From: Phytohabitans aurantiacus
Lineage (GTDB): Bacteria; Actinomycetota; Actinomycetes; Mycobacteriales; Micromonosporaceae
NCBI RefSeq assembly: GCF_027923225.1
Contig: NZ_BSDI01000018.1
Span: 1-64,000, forward strand
Length of the DNA: 64,000 nucleotides
Direction of reading: 5' to 3'
Notes under the pieces: generated by a model
What the model was told of the DNA's origin: nothing
Seen by the model: the letters and a program-made list of their open reading frames with translations, nothing else
Databases searched by the model: none
Shown here: positions 45,257 to 54,073 of the stretch, piece after piece
How positions within the stretch are numbered: the first letter of the stretch is position 1
How the letters are laid out: each line of letters begins with the position of its first letter
Translations under genes and position numbers: made by a program

Positions 45257-45940
45257 ATGTTCAAGCGATACGCGATCGCGATGACCGCCGCCACGGCGGC
45301 CGCCTTCCTCGCACTCACTGGCTGCGCCGGTGACCGGTCCGCCACCACCGGGGCCGCCCCTGAGGCCCAGGCGGCCGACACCTCCTCGGCCACCCAACTC
45401 GCCGCCGGCGTCGCCCGCGGCCTGGACATCGACTACGACAAGCTGGCCAGCCCGGCGGCGGCCGTCGCCGCGAGCGAGCTCATCGTCCGCGGCACGCTCG
45501 TCGGCGTCACCGACGGCATCAGCTACAGCAAGGCGGGCCAGGCCGGCCGCTCCGCGCCCTACGTGACGATCGCGATCCGGGTCGACTCGGCGCTGAAGGG
45601 CACCGCGGCCGCCGGTAGCACGGTCTACGCGCAGCTCAACGCGACCTCGTCCGCAGACGTCGCGCAGCTGGCCAAGGCCGCCCAGAACCTGAAGGTCGTC
45701 GCGGTGCTCGACGACATCAGCGCATGGGCACCGGCCAAGGGCGTCAGCGTCGTCCGGCCGAAGGGTGTGGCCGCCGGCGATCCGCTGTACCTGGCCTTCC
45801 CCGACGGCCTGTGGATGCAGGGCGTCGCCGACAAGGCGATGGTCGGCGTGCACGCCGAGACGGCGGAGATGTCGGCGGCGTGGGGCGCGCCGCAGACGCT
45901 CGACCAGTACTGGGCCGCACTCCAGAAGGCCGCCAAGTAG
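45257..45940 (+). CDS. Predicted lipoprotein, 227 aa
   Basis: Exported lipid-anchored protein of unknown function. The signal peptide ends in the lipobox LTGC (cysteine about residue 23). The mature part is Ala-rich, then from about residue 65 has a domain with beta strands (SELIVRGTLVGVTDG, YVTIAIRVDSALKG, LKVVAVLDDI). This pattern resembles small actinomycete beta-barrel lipoproteins but no family is certain. AGAAAGGAAG lies before the ATG. It follows the metzincin by 27 bp, so it may be its inhibitor, anchor or simply co-expressed. Confidence 0.8.
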   Translation: MFKRYAIAMTAATAAAFLALTGCAGDRSATTGAAPEAQAADTSSATQLAAGVARGLDIDYDKLASPAAAVAASELIVRGTLVGVTDGISYSKAGQAGRSAPYVTIAIRVDSALKGTAAAGSTVYAQLNATSSADVAQLAKAAQNLKVVAVLDDISAWAPAKGVSVVRPKGVAAGDPLYLAFPDGLWMQGVADKAMVGVHAETAEMSAAWGAPQTLDQYWAALQKAAK

Positions 45941-45955
45941 GCGCGTGAACAACGG

Positions 45956-46000
45956 CCTCGGTCACCGTCCGCTGCCACGACGGCATGACGGTGATCGAGG
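45956..46000 (+). terminator. Terminator-like hairpin after the lipoprotein gene
   Basis: A 14-bp stem with one mismatch (CCTCGGTCACCGTC with GACGGTGATCGAGG) and a 17-nt loop lies 15 bp after the stop codon; no U-run. Confidence 0.5.
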
Positions 46001-46103
46001 TCGTGCGTTAGGCTGCCAGCAGCGCGTTGGGGAGCGCGCCGCGGTCCGCCGGAAGGCTCGAAGCCAACCCTTGTCGTCAAGACTCTGGGTGAGAGGTGCC
46101 TCC

Positions 46104-47297
46104 GTGAAGACGCTCCCTGACAATCCCAACCTCGACCACCTGCGCCAGCAGGCCAAGGATCTGCTGGCCGGCCTCCGCGACTCCGACCCGTCGGCCGCGC
46201 TGGCCGACGCGCAGGCATCACTGGCCGAACAGTACGGTTTCGCCGGCTGGACCGAGCTCAAGGCCGAGGTCGACCGCCAGCAGGGCCGGGCAGACGTGGC
46301 CGACCCGGCGCTCGCGCGGGACATCGCCGCCCGGTACGACCTCGGTCAGGTCACCGGCTCCATGCGGTCGGTGGCGCGGGCCGACGAGATCGGCCGCCGC
46401 TGGTCGCTCGAAACAGATCGCGGTCGCTGGGCGGTCCGCACGACCGACACCTGGATACCCATCGTCGACGTGGAGACCGAGGTCGCCCTCCAGGAGGCGG
46501 CGGTGGGTGCCGGCGTACTGCTCCCGGCCCCGGTACGCAGTGGCTCCGGCGCGATCGTGGAGTCGATCGGCGACCACAGCTGGCGGGTGAACCGGTGGCT
46601 GCGCTCCGGCCCGCCGCTGTCTGCCCCCGTCAGCGCCACGCTCACCCGCGAACTGGGCCGCATCCTGGCGACGGTGCACGGGCTGGCGCTGCCCGTCGAC
46701 CGCATCAGCCCCTGGCACACGATGCGGTTCGCCGCGCGCGGCTGGGCCGAGATGGCCGAGACCGCTGGGGCCAAAGGCGCGCCCTGGGCGGCCGCGCTCG
46801 CCGATGCGGTGTCCACACTGGAGGATCTCGACTCGGTTGCGGGGCCGGCGGCGCCTGGACTGAGCGACGCGCCGCCGGTGCTGTGCCACAACAGCCTCGG
46901 CCCGAACAACGCGCGCCGGGCCGCCGACGGCCGCCTCGCCGTCGTGGGGTGGGAGCACGCCGGCGGCCAGCCGCCGAGCTGGGAGCTGGGCGACGCGCTC
47001 ACGCACTGGACCATCAACCCCAACGGCGGCGTCAACACCGCCGGGGCCCGCGCGCTCCTCGACGGGTACCGCGCGGTGGCGGGCACGCTGCCGCCGCTCG
47101 GCATGGGCATGTTCGCCGGCGCGGTCACCAGCCTCGCCAACTACGTCGCGGGCCAGCTCGACCACGCCCTCACCGCCCGCGACGAGGAGATCCGCCGGTA
47201 CCAGGACCGCAGCGTCCGCCACCTGCTGGCACACCTGCCGACCCGCGCCGCCCTGGAGCGACTCCTCGACGAGGCGGTCAGCCTGTCGGCAGGGTGA
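46104..47297 (+). CDS. APH-fold phosphotransferase-like protein lacking catalytic aspartates
   Basis: Cytoplasmic protein of 397 aa. The first 55 residues (NPNLDHLRQQAKDLLAGLR...EQYGFAGWTELKAEV) are the helical module found at the start of many actinomycete ankyrin-like proteins. The rest has the aminoglycoside/choline kinase fold. In active members the catalytic loop reads HNDLGPxN and the metal-binding segment IDWE; here they read HNSLGPNN and VGWE, so both key aspartates are missing. This suggests a binding or regulatory protein, not a kinase. The GTG start has AGAGGTG just upstream; the frame is open further upstream. The 3' end overlaps the convergent phosphatase gene by 20 bp. Confidence 0.82.
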   Translation: MKTLPDNPNLDHLRQQAKDLLAGLRDSDPSAALADAQASLAEQYGFAGWTELKAEVDRQQGRADVADPALARDIAARYDLGQVTGSMRSVARADEIGRRWSLETDRGRWAVRTTDTWIPIVDVETEVALQEAAVGAGVLLPAPVRSGSGAIVESIGDHSWRVNRWLRSGPPLSAPVSATLTRELGRILATVHGLALPVDRISPWHTMRFAARGWAEMAETAGAKGAPWAAALADAVSTLEDLDSVAGPAAPGLSDAPPVLCHNSLGPNNARRAADGRLAVVGWEHAGGQPPSWELGDALTHWTINPNGGVNTAGARALLDGYRAVAGTLPPLGMGMFAGAVTSLANYVAGQLDHALTARDEEIRRYQDRSVRHLLAHLPTRAALERLLDEAVSLSAG

Positions 47298-49764
47298 TCG
47301 TCACCCGGGTGCCGCTGTCGCTCAGGTCGACGACCACGCGGCGCGCCAGCTTGTTGACGAGGTTGAGGCCCCGGCCCCGCTCCGCGTCGTGGTACGAGTT
47401 GGCGCGCCACCGGCCCCGGTCGGACACCTCGACGCGTACCTGCCGGCGGTCGACGCGGACCACCTTGAGGGCCACCGGGCCCGCGGGCAGGCCGCGATAC
47501 GCGTGTTCGAGGGCGTTGCTGAGCGCCTCGTTGCAAGCCAGCAACAGCGCGTCGGTCTCGTCCTCGGACAGATCCTGGCGGGCGCACCACCCTCGCAGCG
47601 TCCGCCGGGTCGGCGCCAGGTCGTCCGGCGACACCAGGCGCAGCCGCAGCGCGGAACCGGCGGCGCCCGAGGTGGGACCGTCCAGGTACAGGCAGGCGAC
47701 CACGATGTCGTCGGTGACCGTGTATCCGTGCGTCATCGCCCGCAGCAGCTGGTCGCACCACGCCTGCGGGTCGGCGCCGGCCAGCTCGCTCGCGGCGGTC
47801 GCCAGCCGGTCGAGGCCCACGTCGATCACCTGGTGCCGGCGCTCGATCAGCCCGTCCGAGTACCAGACGAGCATCGCCGTCGGGGGCGCCACCACCTGCG
47901 CCTGGGCGCGGGCCCGGCTGCTCAGCCCCAGCGGCTGCGACCGGCCGCCGTCCAGGTACTGAGCGCTGCCGTCGACCACCAGCAGCGGCGGCAGGTGCCC
48001 GGCGCAGCTGTACGTGAGAGTCCGCTCGATCGGGCTGTACTCGGCGTAGCCGACGGTCGCGTAGTCGGCGCCGGCGATCGACGCCGACGCGGTGTCGAGC
48101 GCCTCCAGCACCTCGGCCGGACCCGCGCCGGTCAGGGCCGCCGACCGCAACGACTGCTGCAGCCGGCCCATCGAGATGGCGGCCGGCAGCCCGTGACCGA
48201 CCACGTCACCCACCGCGATGCCCACCCGGTTGCCGGGCAGCTCGAACACGTCGTACCAGTCACCGCCGACGTCCCGCCCGCGCTCGGCCGGCCGGTATCG
48301 CACGGCGGCCGAGACGCCCGGCAGGTGCGGCGCGATGTCGGGCAGCAGCGACTGCTGGAGCCGGTGCGCCGTCTCGTGCTCCGCCTCGTACCGCGACGCC
48401 CGCTCGATGGCCTGTCCGGCCAGCTCGGCGAGGGTCTGCGCGACCGAGGCCACCTCCGGGCTGATCGCGCCGTCCCGGTCGAACCCGAACGCCAGCGCGC
48501 CCATGCTGCGCTGGCCCACCCGCACCGGTACCACCAGCAGGCTGCGGGTGGTGCCGGTGTCATCCGCGATGAGCAGGGGGTACCGCGTGGAGATCTCGTC
48601 GAGCGACGCCAGGACGATCGGCTCACCGGTGCGCACGACGTCGACGACCGGCAGCGGCTCGCCCGCGTCGAGCCGCACCTCGGCGTACCGCCCCACCACC
48701 GTCGTCGGCACCACACCCGTCGCCCACATCCGCACGTGCTCGCCGGAGCGGTCGGCGATAGCCACACCACCGTGGTCAGCCACGATGCCGACGCCTTGGT
48801 CGACCAGTACCCGGATCACCTGCTCGGAGGTCGCGGCGGTCGACAGGCCGGCGGTCACCGCTTGCAGCGCCTGAAGGCGCTGCCTGGCTTCGAGCTCGCG
48901 CCGCGACTGGGCGCGCGCCCGGTCGCGCTCGGCCACCGCGATGGCCAGCACGTAGCCGCCCAGCACGACGAACGCCAGGTACACCTGGAGGGAGGCGTGC
49001 TCCATGCCCGCCCAAGGTCCGTGCCCGGCGGCGCTCTGGAGGTTCGCGGCGAACGCCATCACGAATCCGGCCGCCCCCACCGTCGGCACGCGCCCCCAGA
49101 AGGCGAGGGCCAGCAGCACCGGTACCGGAAGGTAGATCAGTGGGACGTCACGCGGCCAGAAGCCGACCACCGTCAGTACCGCGATCGCGCCCAAAACCGC
49201 GGCGGCGCGTGCCAGGCGCCGCAGCCGTGTCCCGCCGCGCAGCGATCCCAGCCCGACCACGGCGGCGCCGAGCGTCAGGACGGCCAGGCCGTCGCCCGCC
49301 CAGAACCGACCGAAGGCCGCCCACCAGCTGGCGTCTTCGGTCATCACGCTGGTGGTGGCGCCGATGAGCGCGCCCACCATCGGGCCGGCGCCGACCGCGC
49401 AGGTGAGAAACGCGATCGCGTCGCGGCGCCGCGTCAGGTCGATGTGTCCCGGCACGAACCGCCGGAACAGGGCCGCGCCGACCAGCGGCTCGACGGTGTT
49501 GGTGAGCACGAAACCGGTGGCCGCCGCCGGTGTGAGCCCCTGCCACAGGTCGACCGTGAGCTCCACGGCGCCGGCCGCGAGCAGCACCCACGGCCAGCGG
49601 CGGCGCCGGACCAGCAGCAGCGCGCCCAGCGTGACGCCAGCGGGTGGAAAGAACACGGCGCCCGCCTCGGAAGCGCGGAAGAGCAGCCACGAGCAGCCCG
49701 AGCCGAGCGCGTAGGCCGCCGCGACCGCCAGCACGATCAGCGCAGGCGTCGCGACCCGGCGCAT
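47278..49764 (-). CDS. MASE1-GAF-SpoIIE phosphatase with anti-sigma kinase domain
   Basis: Membrane signalling protein of 828 aa. The N-terminal third has about eight transmembrane helices of the MASE1 type (FFPPAGVTLGALLLVRRRRWPWVL). A GAF domain follows (about residues 320-460), then a PP2C/SpoIIE serine phosphatase with metal-binding aspartates in GGDWYDVF, VGDVVGHGLPAA and WYSDGLIERR, and a C-terminal HATPase of the RsbW type (NEALSNALEHAYRG, GRGLNLVNKLARR). Such proteins control anti-sigma-factor antagonists by dephosphorylation. The ATG chosen begins the hydrophobic domain; the frame is open upstream through a repeat element and lacks a clear ribosome binding site. Confidence 0.9.
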   Translation of the reverse strand: MRRVATPALIVLAVAAAYALGSGCSWLLFRASEAGAVFFPPAGVTLGALLLVRRRRWPWVLLAAGAVELTVDLWQGLTPAAATGFVLTNTVEPLVGAALFRRFVPGHIDLTRRRDAIAFLTCAVGAGPMVGALIGATTSVMTEDASWWAAFGRFWAGDGLAVLTLGAAVVGLGSLRGGTRLRRLARAAAVLGAIAVLTVVGFWPRDVPLIYLPVPVLLALAFWGRVPTVGAAGFVMAFAANLQSAAGHGPWAGMEHASLQVYLAFVVLGGYVLAIAVAERDRARAQSRRELEARQRLQALQAVTAGLSTAATSEQVIRVLVDQGVGIVADHGGVAIADRSGEHVRMWATGVVPTTVVGRYAEVRLDAGEPLPVVDVVRTGEPIVLASLDEISTRYPLLIADDTGTTRSLLVVPVRVGQRSMGALAFGFDRDGAISPEVASVAQTLAELAGQAIERASRYEAEHETAHRLQQSLLPDIAPHLPGVSAAVRYRPAERGRDVGGDWYDVFELPGNRVGIAVGDVVGHGLPAAISMGRLQQSLRSAALTGAGPAEVLEALDTASASIAGADYATVGYAEYSPIERTLTYSCAGHLPPLLVVDGSAQYLDGGRSQPLGLSSRARAQAQVVAPPTAMLVWYSDGLIERRHQVIDVGLDRLATAASELAGADPQAWCDQLLRAMTHGYTVTDDIVVACLYLDGPTSGAAGSALRLRLVSPDDLAPTRRTLRGWCARQDLSEDETDALLLACNEALSNALEHAYRGLPAGPVALKVVRVDRRQVRVEVSDRGRWRANSYHDAERGRGLNLVNKLARRVVVDLSDSGTRVTITLPTG

Positions 49765-49884
49765 GCCCGTCCCATCCACGCCTGCCAGCCTGCCACCTCG
49801 CGCGCCGCGCCGCGCCCGCATGTGCACGCGCCCGTGCGTGCACATGCGGGCGCTGGCGCGCTGCGCCCGTGCGCTGCGCCCGTC

Positions 49885-49960
49885 GATCAAGGGCGAATGC
49901 ACGTGGTTGGATCTCTTTTCCGCGTGCGTTCGCCCTTGATCGACGCGAATGGCCTTGATC
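49885..49960 (-). repeat. 76-bp palindromic intergenic element, copy 1
   Basis: A 22-bp arm starting GATCAAGGGCGAATGCACG pairs with its near-perfect complement (ending TTCGCCCTTGATC) around a 13-nt loop containing GGATC, 57 bp in all. A 19-bp tail ending CCTTGATC follows. It lies between the SpoIIE phosphatase and flavin dehydrogenase genes, 38 bp before the latter. Confidence 0.8.
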
Positions 49961-49998
49961 GCGGGAGGGCCTTGATCTCGGGGAGTTAGGCTGCGCGC

Positions 49999-51669
49999 GT
50001 GGACGCTGATGTGATCGTCGTCGGCGCGGGACTGGCCGGGTTGGTCGCCGCGCACGAGCTGACCGCCGCCGGGCGGACCGTCGCGCTGGTCGACCAGGAA
50101 AACGCCGCCAACCTCGGCGGGCAGGCTTTCTGGTCGTTCGGCGGACTCTTCCTGGTCGATACGCCCGAACAGCGCCGCCTGCGGATCCGCGACTCGCTCG
50201 AACTGGCGTGGTCCGACTGGCAGGGCAGCGCCGGCTTCGACCGGCTGGACGGCGAGGACGCGTGGGCCGCGAAGTGGGCGCGCGCGTACGTCGAGTTCGC
50301 CGCGGGGGAGAAGCGCTCGTGGCTACTGGGCCACGGCGTGACGTTTCTGCCGACAGTGGGATGGGCAGAGCGAGGCGCGCTGAGGGCAGACGGGCACGGC
50401 AACTCCGTGCCGCGATTCCACGTTGCCTGGGGTACTGGCACCGGCGTGGTCGCCCCCTTCGTGGCGTCCGCGCAGCGGGCCGCCGACGCCGGGCTGCTCC
50501 GCTTCTACCACCGCCACCGCGTCGACGAGTTGGTGCTTTCGGGCGGCGCCGCGACAGGCGTACGCGGCACCGTGCTGGCGCCCGACGAAGCAGCGCGCGG
50601 CGTACCGTCCAATCGCGACAGTGCGGGCGAGTTCGAACTGACCGCTCAGGCAGTCATCGTCACCACCGGCGGCATCGGCGCCAACCACGACATCGTGCGC
50701 CGGTACTGGCCGGAGCGGCTCGGGCAGCCGCCAGCCGAAATGGTGACCGGCGTACCGGCCTATGTGGACGGACGAATGCTCGACATCGCCGCCGGCGCGG
50801 GCGTGCGGCTCGTCAACCGCGACCGGATGTGGCATTACACCGAAGGCGTCCAGAACTGGAACCCGATCTGGCCCGGCCACGGCATCCGCATCCTGCCCGG
50901 CCCGTCGTCGATGTGGTTCGACGCGCTCGGCCGGCGGCTGCCCGGCACGTGCCTGCCCGGATACGACACGCTCGGCACGCTCAAGCATCTGCGTACGACA
51001 CCGGACATCGCGCGGTACGGCCACTCGTGGTTCATCCTGACGCAGAGGATCATCGAGAAGGAGTTCGCGCTCTCCGGCTCCGAACAGAACCCGGACATCA
51101 CCGCCAAGAATCGCCGGGCATTCTTGCGCGAGCGGGTACTCGGCAAGGGCGCGCCCGCCCCGGTCGAGGCGTTCAAGCGGCACGGCGCGGACTTCGTGGT
51201 CGCCGACACCGTCGAAGAGCTGGTCGCCGGCATGAACAAGCTGACCGAAGAGCCGCTGCTCGACGCCGCCGCGATCCGTGCCCAGATCGAGGCACGCGAC
51301 CTTCAGGTGGCAAACCCGTTCAGCAAGGACTCCCAGATCCAGGGCATCCGCAACGCCCGCCGGTACATCGGCGACCGCCTCGGCCGCGCCGTACCGCCGC
51401 ACCGCCTGCTCGACCCGGCCGCCGGGCCGCTGATCGGGGTAAAACTGCACATCCTGACCCGCAAGACGCTCGGCGGCATCCAGACCGATCTCGACTCGCG
51501 GGCGCTGGGCGAGGACGGTCAGCCGATCCCCGGCCTGTACGCGGCGGGGGAGGTGGCTGGATTCGGTGGCGGTGGCGCGCACGGGTACAACGCGTTGGAA
51601 GGCACATTCCTGGGCGGCTGCCTATTTTCCGGCCGCTCCGCCGGCCGAGCGGCGGCAATGTCCGTCTAA
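49999..51669 (+). CDS. FAD-dependent dehydrogenase (fumarate reductase/KstD-like)
   Basis: Soluble flavoprotein of 556 aa. The N-terminus has a Rossmann FAD-binding motif (VIVVGAGLAGLVAAHEL). The C-terminus closes the flavin site with GLYAAGEVAGFGGGGAHGYNALEGTFLGG. The middle contains the substrate-cap domain (for example LPGTCLPGYDTLGTLKHL). Overall it belongs to the FAD_binding_2 group that includes 3-ketosteroid dehydrogenases, but the substrate cannot be assigned. The GTG start has no strong ribosome binding site. The gene lies between copies of the palindromic element and has no obvious operon partner. Confidence 0.88.
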   Translation: MDADVIVVGAGLAGLVAAHELTAAGRTVALVDQENAANLGGQAFWSFGGLFLVDTPEQRRLRIRDSLELAWSDWQGSAGFDRLDGEDAWAAKWARAYVEFAAGEKRSWLLGHGVTFLPTVGWAERGALRADGHGNSVPRFHVAWGTGTGVVAPFVASAQRAADAGLLRFYHRHRVDELVLSGGAATGVRGTVLAPDEAARGVPSNRDSAGEFELTAQAVIVTTGGIGANHDIVRRYWPERLGQPPAEMVTGVPAYVDGRMLDIAAGAGVRLVNRDRMWHYTEGVQNWNPIWPGHGIRILPGPSSMWFDALGRRLPGTCLPGYDTLGTLKHLRTTPDIARYGHSWFILTQRIIEKEFALSGSEQNPDITAKNRRAFLRERVLGKGAPAPVEAFKRHGADFVVADTVEELVAGMNKLTEEPLLDAAAIRAQIEARDLQVANPFSKDSQIQGIRNARRYIGDRLGRAVPPHRLLDPAAGPLIGVKLHILTRKTLGGIQTDLDSRALGEDGQPIPGLYAAGEVAGFGGGGAHGYNALEGTFLGGCLFSGRSAGRAAAMSV

Positions 51670-51720
51670 CCACCACCCGCTCGCCCCCTCGGCCCGCCGA
51701 TCAAGAAGCCCGGCTCTGCG

Positions 51721-51736
51721 GCCACCCGCAGGTGGC
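51721..51736 (+). terminator. Weak hairpin after the FAD dehydrogenase
   Basis: GCCACC pairs with GGTGGC around CGCA, about 50 bp after the stop codon. The stem is short and has no U-run. Confidence 0.3.
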
Positions 51737-51822
51737 TGAAAGAGGGACAACCCAGCCCACGCCCCGTCCTCCGCGACGCCGCCGCCCGCCTGTGACGGCG
51801 CGTCGCCACGCCCCTGCTCGCC

Positions 51823-51879
51823 GATCAAGGGCAAACGCACATGGTTGGATCTCTTCTCCGCGTGCGTCCGTCCCCAGGC
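51823..51879 (-). repeat. Palindromic intergenic element, copy 2 (decayed)
   Basis: The left arm (GATCAAGGGCAAACGCAC) and loop (TTGGATCTCTTCT) are intact, but the right arm is only conserved for CCGCGTGCGT and then diverges. The 19-bp tail is missing. Confidence 0.65.
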
Positions 51880-51915
51880 CAGCCGGGCACGGCGTGTCGC
51901 CACGCCGTTCCCGCC

Positions 51916-51991
51916 GATCAAGGGCGAATGCACGTGGCTCGATCTCATTTCCGCGTGCATTTGCCCTTGATCCATGCGAATGCCCTTGATC
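51916..51991 (-). repeat. 76-bp palindromic intergenic element, copy 3
   Basis: Same architecture as copy 1: 22-bp arms, 13-nt loop with CGATC, then a 19-bp tail (CATGCGAATGCCCTTGATC). The tandem heptamer repeat begins two bases after it. Confidence 0.8.
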
Positions 51992-51993
51992 GG

Positions 51994-52070
51994 CGCGCAC
52001 CGCGCACCGCGCACCGCGCACCGCGCACCGCGCACCGCGCACCGCGCACCGCGCACCGCGCACCGCGCAC
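51994..52070. repeat. Eleven perfect copies of a 7-bp repeat
   Basis: CGCGCAC is repeated eleven times without error, followed by degenerate copies to about 52110. The unit is not a multiple of three and no gene crosses it. Confidence 0.9.
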
Positions 52071-52242
52071 CGCGCCCCGCGAGCGTGCCCCGCGCGCCGC
52101 GCACCGCGCAGGGCCAGCGACATCAGGGATTTCGCTGCTACGTGCGGGCGGGTCGTGTGGGCGCGGTGGGTGAGGCCGCGGGAGCAACGGCATGGACCGC
52201 CGCGGACGTCGCGGTAGCTCGGCATCTTTTGAAGTGGATCTT

Positions 52243-52965
52243 CTAGGCGTCGTCGGGGCGGCGCGGGGTGCCGTACAGGGTGCCGCGCCCGCCGCGGACC
52301 GGCGTGATCGGTTCTTCGGCGGGCTTCCGGCGGGCCCTGAGCAGGCGTGAGCCGACGAAGTATCCGACAGCGAGCACGCAGGCGACGATGACCAGCTTCT
52401 GCAGTGTGCCCGCGTAGGACTCGACAATGTGCCAGTTGTCTCCGAGCAGGTAGCCGGCCATGACGAAGACGGTGTTCCAGATCAGGCTGCCCAGCGCGGT
52501 GTAGAGCAGGAACCTCGCCACCGGCATCCGCTCCACGCCGGCCGGGATCGAGATCAGGCTGCGGAAGATGGGAATCATGCGCCCGAAGAAGACCGCCTTG
52601 CCGCCGTGCTTGACGAACCACGCCTCGGTGCGGTCGACGTCGGCCAGCTTGACCAGCGGCAGCCGCGCCGCGATCGCCCGGACCCGGTCACGTCCGAGCG
52701 CGACGCCTATGTAGTACAGCGCCAGGGCACCGAGAAGCGAGCCGAGGGTGGTCCAGGCGATGGCGCTGAACAGGTTCATCTTGCCCTGGCTCGCCGCGAA
52801 CCCGGCCAGCGGCAGGATGACCTCGCTCGGGATCGGCGGAAACAGGTTTTCCAGCGCCACCGCCAGACCCGCGCCAGGCCCGCCGAGCCGCTCCACCAGG
52901 TCGGTCACGAAGCCGACCAGACCGCCCTCCGGCGGCTCGGTTTGGCTGGTCAACGTATTGATCAT
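52243..52965 (-). CDS. DedA-family membrane protein
   Basis: Integral membrane protein of 240 aa, of the SNARE-associated/DedA family linked to lipid flipping and membrane homeostasis. The two re-entrant signature regions are present: ENLFPPIPSEVILPLAGF (about residues 35-52) and FFGRMIPIFRSLISIPAGVERM (about 125-145). Four to five hydrophobic segments surround them. The C-terminal tail is basic and Pro-rich. MINTLTSQT is taken as the start; an ATG twelve codons upstream is equally without a ribosome binding site. It lies 81 bp downstream of the Tat lipoprotein gene on the same strand. Confidence 0.9.
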   Translation of the reverse strand: MINTLTSQTEPPEGGLVGFVTDLVERLGGPGAGLAVALENLFPPIPSEVILPLAGFAASQGKMNLFSAIAWTTLGSLLGALALYYIGVALGRDRVRAIAARLPLVKLADVDRTEAWFVKHGGKAVFFGRMIPIFRSLISIPAGVERMPVARFLLYTALGSLIWNTVFVMAGYLLGDNWHIVESYAGTLQKLVIVACVLAVGYFVGSRLLRARRKPAEEPITPVRGGRGTLYGTPRRPDDA

Positions 52966-53046
52966 GCAACAACGGTACGAACCGATCGGCGTGTCGACCA
53001 TGAAGGCGACCGCCGAACAGGGGTGCGGATATCCACACCGCCCTGC

Positions 53047-53826
53047 TTACTTCAGGGATTCGGCGAGCTTCGTCAACGCGTCGGCGGCGCCGGTCGTCAC
53101 GGGTGCGCCGTGTCCAGGCAGGATTGTCTTGATGTCGAGCGCGGCCAGTTTGCGCACCGAGGCCGCCGCCTGCGCCATGTCAGCGGTGTACTTCGCGTCG
53201 GGCCCTTCGAGGCCGGAGGTCGCCCGCAGCGCGTCGCCGGCCACCAGTACGCCGGTCGATGGGTCGAAGACGGACACGTGCCCCGCGGTGTGCCCCGGTG
53301 TGCCGATGATCTGCAGCCCAAAGATGTCGTCGCCGTCGCTGAGCGGCTTCAACGGCTTCGTGGATTTGATGGATGGGACGTCGGCCGCACCGGCGTACAG
53401 CGAAGCGGAGACCAGGGGAGCCGCCTCGGACAGGCCGCCGGCGTGGTCGGAGTGATAGTGGGTCAGGATGACGTGCTTCACGGCGTCCCAACCGGTGCCG
53501 GCGCCCTTCAGCACAGCCTCGATCGAGTCGGCCGAGCCCGCGGTGCCCAAGTCGACCACGGCCACCTCGCCGCCGCGGACCAGTACATATGCGGAGACAA
53601 AGGACAGGTCGACGCGCTGCCAGTTACCGGGAATCGCCCCGCCGGTCGAGCCCGTGGAGCCGGTGCTCGGTGTGCCTGCATCGTCATTCGGCTCGTCCGA
53701 GCTCGAGCACCCTGCCAGCGTGTTCACCACGGCGATGCCCAGCACGCCCGAACCGGCGCTGACCAGTAACCGGCGGCGGCTGAGCCGGACCTCTTCCATA
53801 CGCGCGACGATCCGTGGCATTCGCAT
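53047..53826 (-). CDS. Tat-exported lipoprotein with metallo-beta-lactamase fold
   Basis: Extracytoplasmic hydrolase-like protein, 259 aa. The N-terminus has a twin-arginine signal (SRRRLLVSAGSGVLG) that ends in the lipobox LAGC, followed by a Ser/Thr/Gly linker, so the folded metalloprotein is exported and lipid-anchored. The metallo-beta-lactamase fold starts at about residue 70; the metal motif is HYHSDHAGG, with further ligands in GTPGHTAGH and GDALRA and ILPGHGAPV. The substrate is unknown; sequence is closer to general MBL-fold hydrolases than to beta-lactamases. GGGGG lies before the ATG. Confidence 0.88.
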   Translation of the reverse strand: MRMPRIVARMEEVRLSRRRLLVSAGSGVLGIAVVNTLAGCSSSDEPNDDAGTPSTGSTGSTGGAIPGNWQRVDLSFVSAYVLVRGGEVAVVDLGTAGSADSIEAVLKGAGTGWDAVKHVILTHYHSDHAGGLSEAAPLVSASLYAGAADVPSIKSTKPLKPLSDGDDIFGLQIIGTPGHTAGHVSVFDPSTGVLVAGDALRATSGLEGPDAKYTADMAQAAASVRKLAALDIKTILPGHGAPVTTGAADALTKLAESLK

Positions 53827-53891
53827 TGATCCCCCCGAGTCCCGTGTCCGTTGCCAAAGGTAACGGTTCGCTGATGGAGGTGTGGGGACGC

Positions 53892-54059
53892 ATGGACGAA
53901 GTGCAAGACAACCGTGATGTCCCGCCACCGCGGGACCAGCTCGACCGCGTGGCTCGGCGCCGCCGGGTCCAGCGGCGCAACGGCAGGTGGGCTGGCGCCG
54001 GGATCGTCGTGATCGACAACCGTGGCCGCAACGGCGGTTCGCTGGGCGACGGCGGCTGA
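53892..54059 (+). CDS. Possible small protein, 55 aa
   Basis: A short frame (MDEVQDNRDVPPPRDQLDRV, then an Arg-rich stretch and a Gly/Asn-rich tail) has GGGGAC upstream of its ATG and ends just before a strong hairpin. It is divergent from the Tat lipoprotein gene. No homologue is recognised; coding is plausible but unproven. A start six codons upstream is possible. Confidence 0.45.
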   Translation: MDEVQDNRDVPPPRDQLDRVARRRRVQRRNGRWAGAGIVVIDNRGRNGGSLGDGG

Positions 54060-54073
54060 GGCCGCGACTTCGC

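Larger units (their letters stand above)
51670..52242. other. 573-bp intergenic region of repeats
   Basis: No convincing gene is present. The region holds a short GCCACC/GGTGGC hairpin at 51721-51736 after the dehydrogenase stop, a decayed and an intact copy of the 76-bp palindromic element, an 11-unit 7-bp tandem repeat, and about 160 bp of GC-rich sequence before the DedA stop. Reading frames through the tandem repeat encode only repeated GARCAVR-like peptides. Confidence 0.7.

Noticed and set aside
47389..49989. Plus-strand 866-aa frame
   Set aside because: Antisense of the SpoIIE-type phosphatase; no domain or plausible start.
51823..52070. CRISPR-like array
   Set aside because: The repeats are palindromic elements and a pure tandem heptamer; there are no unique spacers and no cas genes.
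51622..52621. Minus-strand frames with GARCAVR-like repeats
   Set aside because: They are translations of the 7-bp tandem repeat and cross the end of the DedA gene.
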